Part shown: positions 35,048 to 44,008 of the stretch, piece by piece
Layout of the letters: each line of letters opens with the position of its first letter
Numbering within the stretch: position 1 is the stretch's first letter
Position numbers and translations under genes: made by a program
Source: Myxococcus hansupus
GTDB lineage: Bacteria; Myxococcota; Myxococcia; Myxococcales; Myxococcaceae
DNA: 64,000 nucleotides
NCBI RefSeq assembly: GCF_000280925.3
Contig: NZ_CP012109.1
Span: 1,860,001 to 1,924,000, forward strand
Direction of reading: 5' to 3'
The notes under the pieces: generated by a model
Databases searched by the model: none
What the model saw: only the letters and a program-made list of their open reading frames with translations
Told to the model about the DNA's origin: nothing

Positions 35048-35054
35048 CGGGGGC

Positions 35055-35912
35055 ATGGCCACTTCCAAACACTTGGCATTCCTGGGGAAAGGCATTCCCC
35101 ACCACACGGCGGGCGCGGCGACGGGTGGCAAGTGCATTGCGAAGCATGTGCCAAGCTATGAGCCGACGCAGAGTTCCTGCACGCATCGCTGGCAGGCCTT
35201 TGAGAAGGCGCTGGAGAACAAGGCCACGTACGCGCTGACTGAAGCGCAGCTCAAGGCGCTGGGGAGTGGGAAGTGGTCCTTGCTCTTTCGGGGAGGCGGC
35301 AAGGTCGTCAGCAAGTTGGTGGGGGCAGGGGAGAAGGTGGCTCTTTCTCCAGAGAACAAGGGCATGCATCTTCGCGAACTTGCGAAGCCTGGAGAGGGGG
35401 ACTGGGACATCGGCCATGGCCGCAACTTCAAGTGGGACTGCAACGTCCCCTATTACCACGAGGCTCACCACGTCATCCCGGATGCCACGCTGCGCACCGC
35501 GCTGACGAAGGTGTTCGATGGGCCGGTATCCGTGTGGGTGGCGAGCAAGATGCTTGATGCGCCCTATTGCGTTCACCACAAGGACAACATGCTCATCCTT
35601 CCCTTGGACGCGCGTGTAGGAGATGTCCTTCAACTCCCCATCCATCGTGAGACGAAGCAGTGCAGTCACACGACGTACGACGAGTTCATCTTGAACAAGC
35701 TGGTGACCCTCATGCAAAAAGTGCAGGAGGAGATCCTGGAGGAGCACGACAAGGACGATGACGCGCCGAAGACTCGGGATCTGGCGAGGTCCATCGAAAG
35801 GGAGGCCGATGCGCTCTATTCCCAGGTCGTCGCGGCTCGGCGCGAGCACAAGGTTGTCTCCCTTGAGGAGTACGGGCAGAAGATGCTGTCGACTCCGCCG
35901 AAGGGCACTTGA
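35055..35912 (+). CDS. AHH-domain nuclease toxin
   Basis: 285 residues. The nuclease motif YYHEAHHVIP (His135, His138/139) followed by YCVHHKDNMLILPLD matches the AHH group of HNH/EndoVII-fold nucleases found as polymorphic-toxin tips. The N-terminal 115 residues contain several His/Cys; the C-terminal ~75 residues are a charged helix. No secretion signal. With the divergent DUF4150 PAAR gene and downstream immunity-like genes this looks like a type VI cargo effector that degrades nucleic acid. Codon use is less GC-biased than neighbours, suggesting recent acquisition. Confidence 0.78.
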   Translation: MATSKHLAFLGKGIPHHTAGAATGGKCIAKHVPSYEPTQSSCTHRWQAFEKALENKATYALTEAQLKALGSGKWSLLFRGGGKVVSKLVGAGEKVALSPENKGMHLRELAKPGEGDWDIGHGRNFKWDCNVPYYHEAHHVIPDATLRTALTKVFDGPVSVWVASKMLDAPYCVHHKDNMLILPLDARVGDVLQLPIHRETKQCSHTTYDEFILNKLVTLMQKVQEEILEEHDKDDDAPKTRDLARSIEREADALYSQVVAARREHKVVSLEEYGQKMLSTPPKGT

Positions 35913-35940
35913 GCCCGTTGCGCGAAGAGGTTGAGTGAAC

Positions 35941-36528
35941 ATGCGATTCTTTCAGCTTGGAACCCTCGGAGACCTGCGCGACCGGGACCTCGTGAGGCTC
36001 GATGGCCCTCCCGAAGGCATGAAGATGCGGAGCTACACCCTGGCCCGCGGCAAGCCCGCTACGCCCCACTTCCCCAAGCCGGCCCGGGTCGTCCTGGCGG
36101 AGGAATATCCGGGCATCAAATTGTCGACCTTGCTGGGCAACGCTCACAACCACCTCGTCGTCCGTTCCGACTTGAAGGCGGTCATCGAGGAGAACTGTCA
36201 GGACATCCCGGTCGAATACCTGCCATTCGACTTGTATGACCACCGCAAGCGGCTTTACAGCCGGGACTACTTCTTCATCAATCCGCTGGGTTCCCGGGAC
36301 TGCCTGGACCCGCAGGCGAGCAAGGTGGAGATAGGGCCGGAGGGCAGCGTCATCCACGTGGGCTCCTTCGTGCTGGATCGGAAGAAGGTGGATGCGCTCC
36401 CCGCGCTCTTCCGCGTCCTGGAGGCCCCCTCGACCTACGTCGTATCGCAGGCGCTGGCGACCGCGTTGGAGGCGAAGGCCTTCACCAACGTCCAGCTCGA
36501 CCTTCTCGATTTCTCCACCAGCGCTTGA
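35941..36528 (+). CDS. Imm11/DUF1629-type immunity protein
   Basis: 195 residues, 28 bp after the nuclease gene. Pattern FQLGTLGDLRDRDL ... YLPFDLYDHRKRLYSRDYFFINPLG is the YF-x-x-N-P-L motif of the Imm11 (DUF1629) family. Presumed antidote of the AHH nuclease by position. GAAGAGG lies 10 nt before the ATG; a GTG two codons earlier is possible. Confidence 0.72.
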   Translation: MRFFQLGTLGDLRDRDLVRLDGPPEGMKMRSYTLARGKPATPHFPKPARVVLAEEYPGIKLSTLLGNAHNHLVVRSDLKAVIEENCQDIPVEYLPFDLYDHRKRLYSRDYFFINPLGSRDCLDPQASKVEIGPEGSVIHVGSFVLDRKKVDALPALFRVLEAPSTYVVSQALATALEAKAFTNVQLDLLDFSTSA

Positions 36529-36547
36529 CGCCTGGGAGGCCGTTCGA

Positions 36548-37654
36548 ATGTCCCTGGTGGTGACTGGACTGGGAATGGTGTCGAGTCTGGGCTGGGACGC
36601 CGTGTCCTCCTGTGCGGCCATCCGGGCAGGAGTCACCCGCCCGCAGGCTCAACAGGATGTCTACGTGACAGACCAGGACTTGCTGGAGCCCGTGCCGGTG
36701 ATGGGGCATCCCGTGTCCGGGCTGACCGATGGTTTTGGTCCCCTTGGGAGGTGGCTCCAGTTGGCTCGGGCCTGCGTGGATGACCTGGTGGCGACGACCC
36801 GCTTGCCACCGCCGTCCGACACCCAATTCTGGGCCCGAACAGGGCTGGTCTGCGTCCTGCCAAACCTGGATACGGCGCGGTATCTGGAGGTGCGTGACCT
36901 GGGGACCTCGAGGATGACGGCTTCATGGCTGGAGCGGCTGGTCCGCTCGCTGGGCCTGCTGTCGCGGCCCTCCAAGGTGCAGTTCGTCCACGCGGGCCAT
37001 GCGGGCACGGCATTCGCTCTTCAGTTGGGGCAGCAGTGGCTGGAGGCCCGGCAGGTGGATCGAGTGCTGGTTCTCGCGGTGGACTCGTACCTTGACGAGA
37101 CGAGCTTGGAATGGCTGCTGGCCTACCGGCGCGTCAAGACTCCGGACCGCCCCGTGGGATTGATGCCAGGGGAGGCGGGGGCATGTCTGCTGGTGGAGCC
37201 TCTTGCGTCCGCCCGGTATCGTGGCGCCCCGGTCCTTGCCGCCCTGGGTGCGGTGGCCACCGGGCGTGAGATGGGCGCGTTCATGACGGGGCAGCCGCAG
37301 CTCGGAGAGTCGCTGTCGCGGGTGGTCATGGAGTCGCTCCCCGATTCACGTTCCTGGGTAAATGAGGGGGGCGACCTCATTTGTGACCTCAACGGCGAGC
37401 AGTGGCGTGCGCGGGCGTGGGGGCATGCACAGGTGCGCTTGAGCCCTCAGTTGGGGGAGCGGTTCCGGCTGGTGTTGCCTTGTGTTTCGCTGGGAGACGT
37501 TGGCGCGGCCAGCGGGGCTGTGGGTGTTTGCATCGCCGTCCGGGCCTTTTCTCGGCGCTATGCCACGGGAAACCAGTCACTGGTGGTGTCGAGCGCGGAG
37601 CACGGGGAGGTGGGCGCCATCCAGGTTCTGTCGACCGTGGAGCGTCGGCCATGA
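36548..37654 (+). CDS. Ketosynthase-like (thiolase-fold) protein, catalytically dead
   Basis: 368 residues of beta-ketoacyl synthase fold: MSLVVTGLGMVSSLGWDA at the start, RVLVLAVDSYL mid-way, PGEAGACLLVEP, and PCVSLGDVGAASGAVGV near the end (equivalent to the GH-x-x-GAAG strand). The nucleophile-elbow TACA is replaced by HAGHAG, so the active-site Cys is missing, and no HGTxT is seen. Members of this group sit next to PAAR/DUF4150 genes of type VI loci, where they may chaperone or stabilise effectors. The stop overlaps the next start by 4 bp (ATGA). Confidence 0.75.
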   Translation: MSLVVTGLGMVSSLGWDAVSSCAAIRAGVTRPQAQQDVYVTDQDLLEPVPVMGHPVSGLTDGFGPLGRWLQLARACVDDLVATTRLPPPSDTQFWARTGLVCVLPNLDTARYLEVRDLGTSRMTASWLERLVRSLGLLSRPSKVQFVHAGHAGTAFALQLGQQWLEARQVDRVLVLAVDSYLDETSLEWLLAYRRVKTPDRPVGLMPGEAGACLLVEPLASARYRGAPVLAALGAVATGREMGAFMTGQPQLGESLSRVVMESLPDSRSWVNEGGDLICDLNGEQWRARAWGHAQVRLSPQLGERFRLVLPCVSLGDVGAASGAVGVCIAVRAFSRRYATGNQSLVVSSAEHGEVGAIQVLSTVERRP

Positions 37655-38424
37655 GCAACAAGTTCCTGCCCATCTTTGTCAGCAACGCCCGCTACGCGAA
37701 CCAGAAGTTGCTGCCCCGGCTACTCCAGGGGAATGGGAGTCCGGCGGATGTGCTCGAGTTTTGCTCCAACCAGCGACGAATGGGCATTGGGGCGCTTTTG
37801 CTGGTGGGCGATGTGGAGACGTTCCAGTCGCACCTGTCTCGGAGCGGCAAGGCGTTCCTCGCGCTCGCATTCACCGCTGAGGGCACCTCATCCATCGCGC
37901 TCAGCCGCATGGTTCCCTTCTTCGACGCCCTGACCGCGCGTGACATGCATGTGGCCCGGGACGTCGCAACGCGGGCTCCTCGGTCAATGCAGAGTGGCCT
38001 CGAATACGAGGAAGATTTCCTCTACTTTCGTTTCCTCATGGACCACTGCATCCTCGGTCGGTCTGATGTCGATGCGCGGGCATGTCTGGAGCGCTTCGAG
38101 TCCGTCCTCGAAGGCTCCGAAGAGCCTCGACTGGAGGTGTGTCAGGCCTTGCTGGCACGTGACGGGCCTCGCTTGGAAGACGCGGTTCAGCGTCTGGCGT
38201 CCACCCGGCTCCAGCGATACGTCCGGCTGCGTGAGCAAGGGCGCTTGCTTCAGGAGGAGTGGGCCATGGATGCGAAGCTCTGCGTGGAGGGCCTGGCGCT
38301 GCTGTTCCTCGCGGAGGAACTGGGCATGGGGATGCCGAGAGGGGAGTCCTCCGGCTTGCCTTCCGTGGCCCGGCTCCAAGCGTCTCTTTCGGAACCCGCA
38401 GATGCGTGGAGGTGGGAGGACTGA
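37651..38424 (+). CDS. Imm49-family immunity protein
   Basis: 257 residues, all-helical. C-terminal RLQRYVRLREQGRLLQEEWAM followed by LCVEGLALLFLAEELGMGMP matches the Imm49 family. Coupled by ATGA to the ketosynthase-like gene. It is a second immunity-like gene in the block and may protect against another toxin that is not in the window. Confidence 0.72.
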   Translation: MSNKFLPIFVSNARYANQKLLPRLLQGNGSPADVLEFCSNQRRMGIGALLLVGDVETFQSHLSRSGKAFLALAFTAEGTSSIALSRMVPFFDALTARDMHVARDVATRAPRSMQSGLEYEEDFLYFRFLMDHCILGRSDVDARACLERFESVLEGSEEPRLEVCQALLARDGPRLEDAVQRLASTRLQRYVRLREQGRLLQEEWAMDAKLCVEGLALLFLAEELGMGMPRGESSGLPSVARLQASLSEPADAWRWED

Positions 38425-38470
38425 GCGGATGCCCGGGCCCTTTCGCCATCCCCCAGTGGCGGGGCTGTGA

Positions 38471-38501
38471 AGTTGCAAATCAAAATCAAATACGTATGCT
38501 T
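38471..38501 (+). promoter_or_regulatory. AT-rich promoter/operator with AAATCA repeats
   Basis: A 29-bp AT-rich island in a GC-rich region. AAATCA is repeated at 38477 and 38483; TTGCAA (38473) and TATGCT (38495) form a weak sigma-70-like pair with a 16-bp spacer. The ATG is 6 nt further on, again suggesting a leaderless transcript. Confidence 0.4.
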
Positions 38502-38506
38502 CGAGC

Positions 38507-39535
38507 ATGTCGCGGATCCAGTCGGTCGAGGCGCTGGAGGGGGTGGTGGGCTCACGTCCCCTGGGTTCGATGCTGAAGTCGTTGGACGCGTTGGATTCGC
38601 ATTGCGTCCAGTTGCTGGGATGCGCGTCGTTCGCGGTGCTCGGCTACATCGACGTGGATGGGCAAGCGCGTGCGACGGCCGCGGGCGGCGTCCTGGGCTT
38701 CGCGAGCGTCGTGGATGCGACGCACCTCCTGCTGGAGCTGCCCGAGCCCGTTCCGCTCAACCCCACGGTGGGGTGCGGTCTGTTGTTCTTCATCCCCGGC
38801 CTGGGAGAGACGCTGCGGGTGAACGGGCGGGCGACCCTTCAGGGCCGCACCCTGACCTTCACGGTGGAGGAGGCCTTCGTGCACTGTGCGAAGGCACTCA
38901 TCCGCTCCGGTTTGTGGAAGCCGCCTGCGGAACTCGCCCCGGCGGCGGGCGCGACGGGCTCGTGGGCGGGAGACCCCGAGGTGCGAGCTTGGCTCACGCG
39001 CACGCCCTTCGTGCTGCTGATGTCGTGGGACGCGCAGGGCAACGCGGATGTCAGTCCCAAGGGCGACCCGGCGGGATTCCTTCGCTTGGACGGGACGCGG
39101 GTGGCGGTTCCGGACCGGCCGGGAAACCGCCGCACGGACACGTTCCACAACGTCCTCGAACAACCGCGTGCGGCCCTGCTCGCCCTGATTCCAGGGGAGG
39201 CGCGCGTGCTGGAGGTCTCCGGAACCGCCTCCCTGTCCTCTGAACCCGCCTTGCTGACGTCAATGACGGTGGAAGGGAAGGTGCCCAAGCTGGCGCTGCT
39301 CCTGGAGGCCCGTTCGGCGCGCATCCTCGCCAGTCCGGCCATCCTGGACGCGGGGCTGTGGGACATGTCGAGGCACGTGCCCAAGGAGCGGCTGCCGAAG
39401 ATGTCGGACGTGTTCATCGACCATGTCCGGAGAAGCCCTCAGCGGGGCGCCGCCGCGGCGGCCCTGCGGGTGCTCGCGTCCAAGCGAATGATGAGCTGGG
39501 CCATCGACGTCGATTACAAGAAGAACCTCTACTGA
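38507..39535 (+). CDS. Pyridoxamine-5'-phosphate-oxidase-like FMN-binding protein
   Basis: 342 residues. Split-barrel FMN-binding domain containing FVLLMSWDAQGNADVSPKGDPAGF (typical of the MSMEG_1061-like PPOX group) and RVAVPDRPGNRRTDTFHNVLEQP, which binds the cofactor phosphate. The N-terminal ~140 residues form a second, diverged copy of the barrel. Probable flavin-dependent oxidoreductase; substrate unknown. Confidence 0.8.
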   Translation: MSRIQSVEALEGVVGSRPLGSMLKSLDALDSHCVQLLGCASFAVLGYIDVDGQARATAAGGVLGFASVVDATHLLLELPEPVPLNPTVGCGLLFFIPGLGETLRVNGRATLQGRTLTFTVEEAFVHCAKALIRSGLWKPPAELAPAAGATGSWAGDPEVRAWLTRTPFVLLMSWDAQGNADVSPKGDPAGFLRLDGTRVAVPDRPGNRRTDTFHNVLEQPRAALLALIPGEARVLEVSGTASLSSEPALLTSMTVEGKVPKLALLLEARSARILASPAILDAGLWDMSRHVPKERLPKMSDVFIDHVRRSPQRGAAAAALRVLASKRMMSWAIDVDYKKNLY

Positions 39536-40012
39536 GCGCGGGACGGAGAGGACCCCTCGCGCGGCAACCGGGCGCCGGGGGACAGCCCCATCCGTCCCAA
39601 GGCGCCTGGATGTCCGGTGCAGGGAGGCGCATGTCGCGCGCCGCTCCGGGCGGCCCTTGCGGTGTGCGTGGGGTGAGCTGACGCACGCCCCGCAGTGCGC
39701 GGCGGAGCCCCCAGCTCCGTGGCAAGAGGATGGACCTCTCCATCCGCGGGAGCATGTCTCGGAACGGTGGCGTGGATGAATCGGCCCACGCGCCATCGCC
39801 CACATGCTCCCACGTGTGCTCATCCCCGCTTCCAGCGACGCAATGCCCGTGTTTTTGGCTCATACGGTCCGAGAATGTTTGAAGCATGTGTCGGGGACGC
39901 TCCCCCTGGGAGGCACCGTCTCTTTTGCTGGAATCACGCGACACACAAGTTCGACGAGACTTCCGAGGTGCCCCCGTTGACCTGATGCTGGAAACGGGCG
40001 AGGTGTCGTCCC
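39536..40012. other. Intergenic region, no gene seen
   Basis: 477 bp. Candidate frames are Pro/Arg-rich shadows without start signals. Several weak GC hairpins are present (e.g. a GGGACGG / CCGTCCC pair around 39540-39600). Confidence 0.45.
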
Positions 40013-41866
40013 ATGAATCACCCCGAGACCGGCATCCCGGCACCGGATGCCCCCGCGGAGAGCGCCAGCCCGGTGGCGCTCGTCACGTCCTCCCCCGTGG
40101 CGCCCGTCGAGACGCGGAGGTGGGCGCCACGCCTCGTGGACCTGGCCGTCGGCGCTGGCATCAGCGTGCTCTTCCTGGGCGCCTGGCTGCTCATCAACGG
40201 CTACGAGTTCGGGACGCTGGACCATGCCATCCATCTGCCCTACGTCCTGCGGGCACAGGCCCCGGACTTCCTTCCGGGAGATCCGCTGGTCGAGGCCGGC
40301 AGCCACCACCCCTCGCTGCTGTGGACGTGGCTCGCGTGGGGGACGCAGTGGCTGCCCATCGAACCGCTGTACTTCGCGCTGCACCTCGCATCGGCGCTGG
40401 GGCTCTTCTGGGGCACGGTGTGCCTGGCACGGGCGCTCTACCCGGGGCGGTTGGGTCGGTGGGCGGCCGCGCTCGCCCCGGCGGTCATGGTGGCGCCGAA
40501 GCTGACGCTCACGTGGATTCCCACCTTCGACAACCACCTGCTCAACCGGACGCTCGCGCTGGGGCCGGAGCTCCTGGCGCTCGCGCTGGCCGCATCGGGC
40601 CGCTTCCGCGCGGCCTTCCTGCTGACCGGTGCGGTGTTCATCCTCCACCCGACGACGGCCAGCCATACCGCGTTGCTCGTCTGGTTCGCCGCGCTCATGG
40701 ACCGCCGCCACCACCGGGCGCTGTTCACCGGGCCGCTGTTCTTCCTGCTCGGCGCATCGCCGCTGCTCGCACAGATGCTCTTTCGGGGCAGTCATGGCGG
40801 GGTACCGTTTCCCGCGCCGGAAGACTGGATGCATCTCAACCGGTTGCAGCTCTTCTTCCACCACTTTCCCTCGACGTGGACGTTCGAGGACAACTGGGAG
40901 CGGCTGGCCCCGCTCGTCTTCGTCCTGGGCGCGTGGCAGGCCCGGGTGCTGCCGCGAGCGGCCGCGGGCTTCATCCTGGGCGCGCTCGTGGCGTGTATCG
41001 CGGGCTGGGTGGGCCTGGAGTGGCTGCACCATCCCGCCGCGCTACAACTGCACCTGCAGCAAGCCTCCCGGCTGATGAACTTCGTGGCCGCCGTCTGCGG
41101 CGCGGCGTGGGTGGCGAAGACCTGGGTCTGGTCGCTGCGCCGTCCGCCGTTCGCGGCGCTGGCGCTGGTCGCCTACGTGCTGGACTACAATCCCGCCATC
41201 CTCATCCTGGGCCTTCTCGCGCTGGTGCTCGGGCGTGGTCCAGAGCGGGACGTGGCCAGTCCTCCCCGCTGGGCTCCCGCCGCGGCGGTGTTCGGCATCG
41301 TGGCCAGCATGTGGGTCACGGCGCAGTTGCTCGACTGGCATGTTCCCGCGGTGCAGGTTCGCTTCGACGAGTTGCCGGGCAGTCGCGTCATGGCCTGGTC
41401 CCGAGAGAATCTGCCGGAGGACGCCGTGGTGGTCACGCCTCCGTACTTCACACATGCCATGGCGGCCTACCGCTACGGTGCCCGGCGTCAGGTGCTGGCC
41501 AACTACAAGGATGGCTCCGAGGTCAGCTTCAGCATGTCGTTCCTGCGCCAGTGGCGAGAGCGCATGGAGGCCCTCTGCGACTGCAAGCCGTTCGACACGG
41601 CACCGGACGCGTCGTCGCTCCAGGCATGGCTCAGCAGTCAGGATGCGGTTCTCGCGGGCTACCGGAACGCGGATGCCGCCCGCTTCCTCGAGCTGGCCCG
41701 TCGCTTTGGCGCCACCCATGCGGTGGTGGAGCGTTCGGAGCAGGAGGAGGAGCATCGGATGCCGCTCCCTCCGGGCGCCACGCCCCCCGCGGTGGCACAG
41801 CCAGACCTGCCGTTGCTGTATCAGGACGATGAGTTCTCGGTGTATCGGATTGACGCCGTGCCCTGA
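40013..41866 (+). CDS. Multi-pass membrane protein, GT-C-like
   Basis: 617 residues with about ten TM segments (~45-430; e.g. LAVGAGISVLFLGAWLLI, FALHLASALGLFWGTVCLA, AAAVFGIVASMWVTAQLL) and a C-terminal soluble domain (~450-617) containing SRENLPEDAVVVTPPYF and YGARRQVLANYKDG. The layout resembles DUF6798/GT-C glycosyltransferase-type proteins. The first periplasmic loop has ATP-independent acidic pairs, but no confident catalytic Asp can be named. Role: possible lipid-linked sugar transfer. Confidence 0.6.
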   Translation: MNHPETGIPAPDAPAESASPVALVTSSPVAPVETRRWAPRLVDLAVGAGISVLFLGAWLLINGYEFGTLDHAIHLPYVLRAQAPDFLPGDPLVEAGSHHPSLLWTWLAWGTQWLPIEPLYFALHLASALGLFWGTVCLARALYPGRLGRWAAALAPAVMVAPKLTLTWIPTFDNHLLNRTLALGPELLALALAASGRFRAAFLLTGAVFILHPTTASHTALLVWFAALMDRRHHRALFTGPLFFLLGASPLLAQMLFRGSHGGVPFPAPEDWMHLNRLQLFFHHFPSTWTFEDNWERLAPLVFVLGAWQARVLPRAAAGFILGALVACIAGWVGLEWLHHPAALQLHLQQASRLMNFVAAVCGAAWVAKTWVWSLRRPPFAALALVAYVLDYNPAILILGLLALVLGRGPERDVASPPRWAPAAAVFGIVASMWVTAQLLDWHVPAVQVRFDELPGSRVMAWSRENLPEDAVVVTPPYFTHAMAAYRYGARRQVLANYKDGSEVSFSMSFLRQWRERMEALCDCKPFDTAPDASSLQAWLSSQDAVLAGYRNADAARFLELARRFGATHAVVERSEQEEEHRMPLPPGATPPAVAQPDLPLLYQDDEFSVYRIDAVP

Positions 41867-41872
41867 GCCGCC

Positions 41873-41920
41873 CAGGACGATGAACAGGGCGTCACGTCAT
41901 CAACGCCTGGTATCGTCCTG
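41873..41920 (+). terminator. Two-part inverted repeat after the membrane protein gene
   Basis: Outer arms CAGGACGAT / ATCGTCCTG (perfect) and inner AGGGCGT / ACGCCT. Confidence 0.5.
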
Positions 41921-41946
41921 TTCGGACCGCGTGCTGGAGCGAAGAA

Positions 41947-42612
41947 ATGAACTACCAACAGATGTTCCAATCCGTGAAGCGCCAACTGAGCTCCGCGGGG
42001 GCTCGGATTGTCTGGGAAGACTGCGACGCGCCCCTGGCGGAGCGTGAGCGGCGGCGCTTCATGGAGAACGAGGCCCTCCGTCTCCCGGATGCGTGGCTCG
42101 AGTTCTTCAACGAACTCAGCGGCCTTGCCTTCATCTGGCGACTCATCGACCCGGCCGGCCAATCCCAGCTCAATGGCTTCTTCACGTTCCAGGACTTCCG
42201 CAGGTTCATGGAGAACGACACCACGGACCTGCTGTGGTGTGACTGGTACGAGGAAGACGACATCGCGGAGATGAAGACGCACCACATCCTCGAGCGGTTC
42301 GAGGGGCATGACGCCTACGTCACGGTCAAGTTCAAGGAAGACGGGAGCTACGACCTGTTCTTCGTCGATGGGGACCTCATCAATCATGGCGGCTCGAAGA
42401 AGTTGCCGCGGATTCCCCTGACGCTGAGGCAGTACGTCGAAGTCGTCACCGGATACTGGGGCGTGTACTCAGTCCGCTATCATCTTCACAAGCAAGACTT
42501 CTATGTGAACCCGGAGAAGTACATTCCGGAGCTCGGCGAGTTGAAGGCCCTTTTTCCTGGGTTCGAACCGCCCACGTTCAACCCGTTCGAGACTCAAAAT
42601 CCTGGAACCTAG
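41947..42612 (+). CDS. SMI1/KNR4-like (SUKH) immunity-type protein
   Basis: 221 residues. RLPDAWLEFFNELSGLAFIWRL is the SUKH core pattern (LP..y..fl...nG), followed by an acidic strand region (WYEEDDIAEMK) and GHDAYVTVKFKEDG. SUKH proteins neutralise toxins, mostly nucleases. It stands before a second SUKH/LRR gene; no toxin is directly adjacent. Confidence 0.65.
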   Translation: MNYQQMFQSVKRQLSSAGARIVWEDCDAPLAERERRRFMENEALRLPDAWLEFFNELSGLAFIWRLIDPAGQSQLNGFFTFQDFRRFMENDTTDLLWCDWYEEDDIAEMKTHHILERFEGHDAYVTVKFKEDGSYDLFFVDGDLINHGGSKKLPRIPLTLRQYVEVVTGYWGVYSVRYHLHKQDFYVNPEKYIPELGELKALFPGFEPPTFNPFETQNPGT

Positions 42613-42677
42613 CGGTCGGTGTCGCACGAGCCCGAGGCGCACTTGCCGGTGCCCGCCCGGGAGCGGTACGGAACGGC

Positions 42678-43862
42678 ATGGCGAGTCAGAAATCCGCTCC
42701 GACCCGAGCCTCCTCCGCGAAGGCGAAGAAGACCTCCTCACGCACGCCTGCTTCCACGGCGAAGAAGCAGGGCGCGGCGCTGCCTGTGTCGCTCGAAAGC
42801 GCGTGGCAGGACCTGGAGGCGCGGCTGGTGGGCGCCTGGGGGCCCGACGCCGCGGGGCAGTACGCATCGGAGCTCGAGCCCATGCACATGTCCTTCGAGC
42901 ATGCGCCCGATCTGACGCCGCTGCTGCCGGAGGCGTACCTGCGATTCGTCGAGGCGGTGGGGTACCGCTGGGTGTCGACGGGGAAGAAGGGACTGGCGTT
43001 TCTTCCCCCACGCTGGCGCCTCCAGGCCTCACAAGGCATGGGCGAGCCAGGCCGCCAATGGACGACGGTCCGCGAGGAGCGTGAAGCGGGCGTGCACACC
43101 TACCGCTTCGTGATGTTCGCGTCGGAGGACCTCAACGACACCAATGGATACTGCTTCGGCAAGAGCGCGAGCGACGACGCCCTGGTCGTCTGGTCCGTGG
43201 AGGACAGCTTGCCCACGCTCGAATTGGGGACCTTCGCGTCGTGGCTCACCAAGAAGCTGGCGGCGCTGAACAAGGTCGCTCCCCCGAAGCCGGGAAGCAA
43301 GCGCGCCGCTTCTCCGGGGGATCCGCTGAACTTGATGATGGAGTCACTCGGTGAGGCCGCCGCGAAGTTTCGCGACCAGGGGGCCTCGGCCATCCTGGGC
43401 ACCTTTCCCCGGGACACGAAGGACATCTTCCTGCTGGGCCGGACGCTCGGCGTGGTTCCAGAGATGATGGGCGAGTTCTCCGAGCTGGAGCACCTGACGC
43501 TGAAGCACGCGCGGCTGACGCAGGTGTCGGGTGCGCTGGTTCGGCTGACGAAGCTGAAGCGGCTCGACCTCTCCTGGAACCCGGGGCTGGAGACGCTCCC
43601 CCCAGAGCTCGGGCACATGGACGCCTTGGAGTCGCTCCTCTTGGACAACACGGGCGTCCACACCCTTCCCGAGACATGGGGGCGGCTTGTTCGCTTGAAG
43701 TATCTGGGCCTGAAGGCCACGCCCATGACGACGCTGCCGTCATGGCTGTACGGGCTGCGCGGCCTCAAGCACCTGGATCTCCACCAGACTTCCATCCCGA
43801 AGGAGGAGGTCGAGGCCTTGAGGGCGGCGCTCCCCGACTGCAACGTGGGTTTCCGTCCCTGA
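42678..43862 (+). CDS. SUKH-like domain plus leucine-rich repeats
   Basis: 394 residues. A Lys/Ser-rich N-terminal tail (~1-35), a SUKH-like domain (~60-205; LLPEAYLRFVEAVGYRW), then six or so leucine-rich repeats from ~255 (FSELEHLTLKHARLTQVSG; LTKLKRLDLSWNPGLETLP; LVRLKYLGLKATPMTTLP; LRGLKHLDLHQTSIP). LRR-SUKH fusions occur in immunity loci and as protein-binding adaptors. Possibly a polyimmunity protein. Confidence 0.68.
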   Translation: MASQKSAPTRASSAKAKKTSSRTPASTAKKQGAALPVSLESAWQDLEARLVGAWGPDAAGQYASELEPMHMSFEHAPDLTPLLPEAYLRFVEAVGYRWVSTGKKGLAFLPPRWRLQASQGMGEPGRQWTTVREEREAGVHTYRFVMFASEDLNDTNGYCFGKSASDDALVVWSVEDSLPTLELGTFASWLTKKLAALNKVAPPKPGSKRAASPGDPLNLMMESLGEAAAKFRDQGASAILGTFPRDTKDIFLLGRTLGVVPEMMGEFSELEHLTLKHARLTQVSGALVRLTKLKRLDLSWNPGLETLPPELGHMDALESLLLDNTGVHTLPETWGRLVRLKYLGLKATPMTTLPSWLYGLRGLKHLDLHQTSIPKEEVEALRAALPDCNVGFRP

Positions 43863-44008
43863 AGTCACGCAGGCGTGCGCCAGCCTCTCGGTTCGCGGGG
43901 CGGCTCCCTGTCCGCCATCTCCAGGAGGGCAGCGCCTTCGAGCAATGACACGGCTCATGACTGGCGATTATTCCTCCCCGCCATTCATGGCGGGAAGGGG
44001 CAGGGGAC

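Noticed and set aside
36392-36547. N-terminal extension of the ketosynthase-like gene
   Set aside because: It overlaps the Imm11 gene in another frame; MSLVVTGLGMVSS is the usual family start.
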